This document shows, in pieces, positions 59,676-64,000 of a DNA stretch of 64,000 bases. Under the pieces are notes generated by a model. The model was not told the DNA's origin and did not search any database. It was given only the letters and a program-made list of their open reading frames with translations. The stretch covers positions 7,761,501 through 7,825,500 of the forward strand of contig NZ_CP024985.1 of assembly GCF_002803845.1 (NCBI RefSeq). Reading direction: 5' to 3'. Position 1 is the stretch's first letter. Every line of letters begins with the position of its first letter. The stretch is from Streptomyces lavendulae subsp. lavendulae (lineage in GTDB: Bacteria; Actinomycetota; Actinomycetes; Streptomycetales; Streptomycetaceae). The position numbers and the translations under genes are program-made.

Positions 59676-60161
59676 TCAGGAGCCGGGCGTCCTGCCGGGC
59701 TCCTGAGGGTACGGGAGCACGGCGGCCGACGGGTCGTCGGCGGGCCCCACGGGCCGGCGCAGATGCGCGAAGGCGCGGGCGAGCTCCACCGGGTGATCGA
59801 GCGTCAGCCGGGCCGGGGCGCCGCCCGCCCCGGGGGCCGCGGAAGGCGGCGGGGTCCCGCCGTCCACCCGGTACCCCGTGCGGATCAGTTCGCCGTCCGG
59901 GCCGCTGTGCTCCACGACGGCGAAGCCGTCCGCGTCGGGGCCCCACTGTCCGTCGACCCGCCACGTGTAGCGCAGTTCCAGCAGGCCGGGACCGGGGCAG
60001 TGCCAGTGGAACCGGCCGACGCTCAGCTCGGAGCTGAAGCTCTCGAAGCGGCTCCAGCCCCGGCCGTCCGGCAGGAAGACGAGCGCACTGGCTTCCATGG
60101 CGCCCTGTTCCAGGGGCGCGCTGTCCCACAGGCCGGTCAGACGTTCGTCGAGAGGTGTCAC
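59676..60161 (-). CDS. Hypothetical protein
   Basis: 161 residues from the GTG at 60161. LTGLWDSAPLEQGAMEASALVFLPDGRGWSRFESFSSELSVGRFHWHC is spread over residues 8-55 and suggests a lipocalin-like beta barrel. A Pro/Gly loop follows (GTPPPSAAPGAGG). Family not recognised. It is transcribed towards the P450 stop. No signal peptide. Confidence 0.6.
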   Translation of the reverse strand: MTPLDERLTGLWDSAPLEQGAMEASALVFLPDGRGWSRFESFSSELSVGRFHWHCPGPGLLELRYTWRVDGQWGPDADGFAVVEHSGPDGELIRTGYRVDGGTPPPSAAPGAGGAPARLTLDHPVELARAFAHLRRPVGPADDPSAAVLPYPQEPGRTPGS

Positions 60162-60229
60162 CGCCCGATCATGGCCGATCCGGGCCCGGCGGCAAAGCCC
60201 CCTCCTCCCGCGGCGGGGAGCGGGCCGGG

Positions 60230-60784
60230 TCAGGCCTGCCGGATCGCGGACACGTCGAACTCCAGGACGACCTTGTCGCCCACCAGGACACCGCCGCCCT
60301 CCAGGGCCGCGTTCCAGGTGATGCCGTACTCCTTGCGGCTGATCGGCACCGAACCCTCGAACCCCACCCGCAGGTTCCCGAACGGGTCGGTCGCAGCGCC
60401 CTGGTACTCGAACTCGATGCCGATCGGCCGGGTGACGTCCTTGATGGTGAGGTCGCCCGTCACGCGGAAGCGGTTGTCGTCCAGCGGCTCCACGCCCGTG
60501 GACACGAAGGTGATGTCCGGGAAGTTCGGGGCGTCCAGGAAGTCGTTGGTGCGCAGGTGGCCGTCGCGCTGTTCGTTGCGGGTGTCGATGCTGGCGGCCT
60601 TGATGGTGACCGTCGCCGACGACTTCGAGGGATCCGTGCCGTCCAGGTGGGCGGTGCCCTCGAACTCGTTGAAGGCCCCGCGGACCTTGGTGACCATGGC
60701 GTGCCGGGCCACGAACCCGATCTGGGTGTGGGCGGGGTCGAGGGAGTAGTTCCCTGTGAGCGAGGTGAGGGGGGTGGTGGTCAT
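60230..60784 (-). CDS. YceI family protein
   Basis: 184 residues from ATG at 60784. The lipocalin-like YceI pattern is clear: GNYSLDPAHTQIGFVARHAMVTKVRGAFNEFEG, IDTRNEQRDGHLRTNDFLDAPNFPDITFVST, and IKDVTRPIGIEFEYQG. These proteins bind polyprenyl or isoprenoid lipids in a hydrophobic barrel. This copy lacks a signal peptide, so it is probably cytoplasmic. It is divergent from an aldo/keto reductase. Confidence 0.93.
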   Translation of the reverse strand: MTTTPLTSLTGNYSLDPAHTQIGFVARHAMVTKVRGAFNEFEGTAHLDGTDPSKSSATVTIKAASIDTRNEQRDGHLRTNDFLDAPNFPDITFVSTGVEPLDDNRFRVTGDLTIKDVTRPIGIEFEYQGAATDPFGNLRVGFEGSVPISRKEYGITWNAALEGGGVLVGDKVVLEFDVSAIRQA

Positions 60785-61076
60785 GGACCTGCTCCGCGGG
60801 GCTGGGGGACGGGGACGGGAGGCGCTGGACCACGCTAGCCAGACCCGCCGCGCCGGGCGCGCCCGGCCACGCCCACCGCGCCCGCGCGTCACCCGATCGG
60901 CTACCGCTCCCTGCCGGACCGTCAGTGGTGGCCCGTACGGCACCGGTCGCGGGAGGCGGCCACATGGAGCACCCGCCGGGAGGTGGCGCCGCCCGCGGGG
61001 TACCGCTGCGGAAAGGGGCCGGCGTCCGTCCGGGCACCGGCCCCGTCCCGAGCACGTCCCCCCGTAAGGACCCCGC

Positions 61077-61925
61077 ATGCAGAGCGTCACCCTGAACAAC
61101 GGCGTCGAGATGCCGATCCTCGGCTTCGGCGTGTACCAGATCCCGCCGGAGGAGACCGAGCGGGCCGTCGCCGAAGCCCTCGCCGCCGGGTACCGCTCCT
61201 TCGACACCGCGGCCGCCTACGGCAACGAGGAGGCCGTCGGCCGGGCGCTCGGGAGCAGCGGCGTCCCGCGCCACGAGCTGTTCGTCACCACCAAACTCTG
61301 GATCTCCGACGCCGGTGAGGACAGGGCCCGGCGCGCCTTCCACACCTCGCTGCGCAGACTCGGCCTGGACCACCTCGACCTCTACCTGATCCACCAGCCG
61401 TACGGGGACGTCTACGGCTCCTGGCGCGCCATGCAGGACCTCCAGCGCGAGGGGCTGGTCCGGGCCATCGGGGTCTCGAACTTCCACCCCGACCGGCTGC
61501 TGGACCTGATGGACCACAACGAGATCACCCCGGCGGTCAACCAGATCGAGACCCACCCCTTCCACCAGCGCACCGAAGACCAGCGGCTGATGGCCGGGCG
61601 CGGGGTCCAGATCGAGTCGTGGGGCCCCTTCGCCGAGGGCCGGGGCAACCTCTTCACCCACCCGGTGCTCACCCGGATCGCCACCGCGCACGACAGGTCG
61701 GTGGCGCAGGTCGTGCTGCGCTGGCTCGTCCAGCGACAGGTCGTGGTGATCCCCAAGTCGGTGCGCCCGGAGCGGATGGCGCAGAACCTCGACGTCTTCG
61801 GCTTCGCGCTCACCGACGAGGAGATGGCGGCCGTCGCGGCCCTGGACACCGGGCAGTCGGTGTTCTTCGACCACCGCGACCCGGCCGTGGTCAGCCGGCT
61901 CGGCAACGTCACGATCGGCACCTGA
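61077..61925 (+). CDS. Aldo/keto reductase, 2,5-diketogluconate reductase-like
   Basis: 282 residues, AAGGA upstream of ATG. Motifs: MPILGFGVYQI, YRSFDTAAAYGNEEAVG (Asp and Tyr), FVTTKLWISDAG (Lys), DLYLIHQPYGDVYGSWRAM (His) and the NADPH end VVIPKSVRPERMAQNLDVFGF. It belongs to AKR family 5-like enzymes that reduce dicarbonyls. No sugar operon. It ends in a hairpin shared with the MFS gene. Confidence 0.93.
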   Translation: MQSVTLNNGVEMPILGFGVYQIPPEETERAVAEALAAGYRSFDTAAAYGNEEAVGRALGSSGVPRHELFVTTKLWISDAGEDRARRAFHTSLRRLGLDHLDLYLIHQPYGDVYGSWRAMQDLQREGLVRAIGVSNFHPDRLLDLMDHNEITPAVNQIETHPFHQRTEDQRLMAGRGVQIESWGPFAEGRGNLFTHPVLTRIATAHDRSVAQVVLRWLVQRQVVVIPKSVRPERMAQNLDVFGFALTDEEMAAVAALDTGQSVFFDHRDPAVVSRLGNVTIGT

Positions 61926-61948
61926 GGAACGGCCGGGCGGCCGTCCTC
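61924..61948. terminator. Bidirectional hairpin overlapping both stop codons
   Basis: ACGGCC and GGCCGT pair around GGGC, extended by GAGG/CCTC with one bulged A, between convergent genes only 21 nt apart. Confidence 0.6.
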
Positions 61949-63140
61949 ACGGCGCCGGGGCCGGTACGGGGCGGCGCAGCAGGTAGAGCGCCGCCGCGGA
62001 GACCAGGACGGCCATGCAGGCGATGAACACCAGCCCGGCGCCCTCCAGCCCGAGCGGGCCCGTCAGTACCCCCACGCCGATCACCGGCACCGAGATGCCC
62101 GTGTACGCCACCACGAACAGGGTGGAGATCACCGCCGCCCGGTGGTGCGGCGGCGAGGCCCCGGCCACCGCGGACAGGGCCCCCCGGAAGGCGAGCCCCT
62201 GTCCCACGCCGCCCACCAGCGCGCTCAGCACCACCAGCACGAGCAAGTCCCACAGCAGCGCTCCCGCGAGCAGTGCCAGCCCCGCGAGGAGCCCCGCGCA
62301 GCCCAGGGGCAGCGACCGCCGCACCCCCACCCGGCCGACCGCCAGTTGTCCGGCGGTCGAGGCGAAGAAGGCCAGCGCGACGACCAGTCCGCTCACCGCC
62401 GGGTCGTGGATGCCGAGGGACTCGGCGAGGAACGCCGGGCTGACCGAGGTGAACACCCCGAAGAGCGCGAACCCCACGAACGAGGCGATCGCCGCCGGTC
62501 CGAACACCGGCCGCACCTGCGCGGGCAGCCGCAGCCGCTGCGGCCGTACGGTGCTCAGCGGGCGCCGCTCCCGTACGGTCTCCGCGAGCCCCGCCAGCAC
62601 CGCGGCCGAGCAGGCCACCAGCGCGAGGTGCACCCAGAACGGCAGGTACAGCGGCCAGGGGGCGTACTGCGCGAGCAGTCCGGCGAGCAGCGGACCGCAG
62701 CCGAGCCCGCCCATGTTGGCGGCCGTCGCCACGAATGTGGCCCGGGAGGTACCGCCGGGTGGGGCCAGCTCCATCACGAACACCGTCGCCGCGCCGGTGA
62801 ACAGCCCGGCCGAGAAGCCCGACAGGACCCGTCCCGCGTACAGCCAGCCCAGCCCCGAGGCGCACAGGAAGCAGACGGCGCTGCCGGCCGCGCACGCCAG
62901 GCCCGTCCACAGCACCGGCCGCCGCCCCACGGCGTCCGAGGCGTTGCCGGCGAGCACCAGCACCCCGATGACGGCGAAGGCGTAGACCGCGTACACGACG
63001 GTGACGGTCAGCTCGGAGAAGCCGAACTTCTGCTGGTAGAGGCCGTAGAGGGGGGTCGGGAGCGTGGTGCCCGCCATGCACACGGCGAACACCGCCCCGG
63101 CGAGCAGGCACTGGCGCCACTCCCGGCGATCACCGTCCAT
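61947..63140 (-). CDS. MFS transporter
   Basis: 397 residues from ATG at 63140 with twelve hydrophobic segments. The loop between helices 2 and 3 has GNASDAVGRRPVLWTG, and the 6-7 loop is basic (LAETVRERRPLSTVRPQRLRL). MELAPPGGTSRATFVATAANMGGLGCGPLLAGLLAQYAPW resembles multidrug-efflux members. The substrate is unknown. It is divergent from a small membrane protein gene. Confidence 0.88.
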   Translation of the reverse strand: MDGDRREWRQCLLAGAVFAVCMAGTTLPTPLYGLYQQKFGFSELTVTVVYAVYAFAVIGVLVLAGNASDAVGRRPVLWTGLACAAGSAVCFLCASGLGWLYAGRVLSGFSAGLFTGAATVFVMELAPPGGTSRATFVATAANMGGLGCGPLLAGLLAQYAPWPLYLPFWVHLALVACSAAVLAGLAETVRERRPLSTVRPQRLRLPAQVRPVFGPAAIASFVGFALFGVFTSVSPAFLAESLGIHDPAVSGLVVALAFFASTAGQLAVGRVGVRRSLPLGCAGLLAGLALLAGALLWDLLVLVVLSALVGGVGQGLAFRGALSAVAGASPPHHRAAVISTLFVVAYTGISVPVIGVGVLTGPLGLEGAGLVFIACMAVLVSAAALYLLRRPVPAPAP

Positions 63141-63243
63141 GCCGCCGAAGGTAACCCCGCGCCGGTCCCCGTGCCCGGCACGCGCCGCCGATGGCGGCAA
63201 CCGGCGGCGGGGTGGCGGGCGTCCCCCTGCGGGGGTGGTGTTC

Positions 63244-63840
63244 ATGACAGAGATGGTCCGGCCGTGGTGGCGGACGGCCACGGTGGCCCTGCCGGGCCTC
63301 GCCGCCGGGGCCGTGTACGGATGGGCGAGCTGGTGCTTCGCGGGCTCCTCGGCGCCCTCCGGGGCGGTCGCCCTGGTCGGCGGAGCCGTGCTCGTCCTCG
63401 GCGTCTGCGCGGCGTACTCCGTGCTCGTCGGTGGCACCGGCGGCCTCTTCGGGGCGCTGCTGCTGGCCCTGGGGCTGCTGCTGGCCGTGGCGGCGGCCGA
63501 CCAGGCGGCGGCCCGCACGGCCGCCGCCACCTGCGCGGTGCGCGAGGTGCGCACCAGGATCCAGAGCTCCGCGGGGGAGGGAGCACCGCCCAACCGGACG
63601 GTGTACCGGTTCGAACTGGACTGCCCGGGAGGCTACCCGGCCGAACTCAAGGAGGACCGGCCCGTCGCCGAGCGGGGACAGCGGATCCGCGTCGCCTTCG
63701 ACCCGGCGCACCGCGTGTCCCCGGAGCTCCAGGGGCGTACCCGGCCCTGGAAGGCCGGCCTGTGGGGCGCGGCCCTCCTCGCGCTCAGTACGGTGATCGC
63801 CTGGGCGAAGCGGCGGCCGTACGGGGAGGACCGGGCCTGA
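63244..63840 (+). CDS. Membrane protein of unknown function
   Basis: 198 residues from ATG at 63244. Three N-terminal helices (residues 10-85, for example VALVGGAVLVLGVCAAYSVLVGG) are followed by an 80-residue soluble part with a Cys pair (AATCAVREV and LDCPGGYPAEL) and a last helix (LWGAALLALSTVIAW). The soluble part resembles a small beta-domain (DUF3592-like). No enzymatic motif. No operon partner. Confidence 0.65.
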   Translation: MTEMVRPWWRTATVALPGLAAGAVYGWASWCFAGSSAPSGAVALVGGAVLVLGVCAAYSVLVGGTGGLFGALLLALGLLLAVAAADQAAARTAAATCAVREVRTRIQSSAGEGAPPNRTVYRFELDCPGGYPAELKEDRPVAERGQRIRVAFDPAHRVSPELQGRTRPWKAGLWGAALLALSTVIAWAKRRPYGEDRA

Positions 63841-63970
63841 CCGGCCGTGCCGGGTGCCCCGCCGGTCGCGGACCGGGTTCATCCGGCCGGCCGCGCAACG
63901 GATGCCGCCGGAGCGCCGTCGGTGCAGGCTGCGGGCAGGAGAGCCACCACCGCACAGACGAGGATCCGCC

Positions 63971-64000
63971 ATGTCCCACCACCGGCGCACCGGCGTCATC
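63971..64000 (+). CDS. Start of a gene running off the right edge
   Basis: ATG with GAGG 7-8 nt upstream (GACGAGGATCCGCC) opens MSHHRRTGVI, a basic start that may precede a signal or membrane segment. Only ten codons are visible, so no function can be given. Confidence 0.55.
   Translation, partial: MSHHRRTGVI

Overview
The window is very GC-rich, its genes are tightly packed, and GTG starts and 4-nt start/stop overlaps are common. Together with the gene families present (SARP-like regulator, cytochrome P450, MASE1 and SpoIIE-type signalling proteins, many secreted proteins, a contractile injection locus) this points to a Streptomyces or close relative chromosome. I see no tRNA, rRNA, insertion sequence, integrase or CRISPR array.

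Layout. (1) 1-3420: the end of a GH13 alpha-glucosidase, then a three-gene unit made of an ATP-grasp ligase, a 22-codon peptide gene with a strong ribosome binding site, and a SagB/nitroreductase-type flavoenzyme whose N-terminus looks like a peptide-binding RRE. A strong hairpin lies between the peptide gene and the flavoenzyme gene, and a 48-bp perfect palindrome closes the unit. It looks like a minimal peptide-modification (RiPP-like) locus and is my best candidate for an undescribed system. (2) 3448-4975: a small secreted protein and a SARP/BTAD regulator, both on the minus strand. (3) 5059-29056: an 18-gene minus-strand operon for an extracellular-type contractile injection system (eCIS). 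In transcription order it encodes sheath, inner tube, zinc-ribbon protein, proline-rich protein, cap (DUF4255), AAA+ ATPase, small protein, tube/hub adaptor, LysM protein, gpD-like hub, gpV-like spike, PAAR-like tip, gp25-like protein, two baseplate J/wedge proteins, tail-fibre-like protein, DUF6519 protein and a 1157-residue DUF4157 effector ending in an HNH-type nuclease. No capsid, terminase, lysis or integrase genes are present, so it is not a prophage. (4) 29255-36255: CsbD, DUF2252, an SH3-like secreted protein, a beta-propeller lactonase-like protein, an NlpC/P60 hydrolase, a HAD phosphatase, PhnA, a PRC-barrel protein and a LysR regulator. (5) 36391-45953: a secreted M4+M28 double protease, a FUSC membrane protein, a mutarotase, a ricin-like secreted protein and a divergent two-component system. 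(6) 45987-52933: a MarR/SDR pair with twin operators, a hydroxybutyrate-type dehydrogenase with an AraC regulator, a metallo-beta-lactamase-fold enzyme, GNAT and NAT acetyltransferases, and a decayed VOC gene. (7) 52934-64000: a serine hydrolase, a SpoIIE phosphatase followed by a MASE1-only membrane protein, two aldo/keto reductases, a P450, a YceI protein, an MFS transporter and small hypothetical genes.

How parts work together. The injection operon is almost continuously translationally coupled by GTGA, ATGA or TGATG overlaps, so its structural proteins and effector are probably made together. A strong terminator isolates it from csbD upstream. The SARP-type gene lies directly downstream on the same strand and may be co-transcribed or regulate the locus. 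Several small regulatory circuits can be read from the DNA alone: twin MarR-type operators, overlapping dyads at the LysR/protease divergence, an operator inside the GNAT promoter, and a cluster of putative leaderless genes whose -10 box ends 6-7 nt before the start codon.

All functions are assigned by reading translated sequence and motifs; no database search was run.
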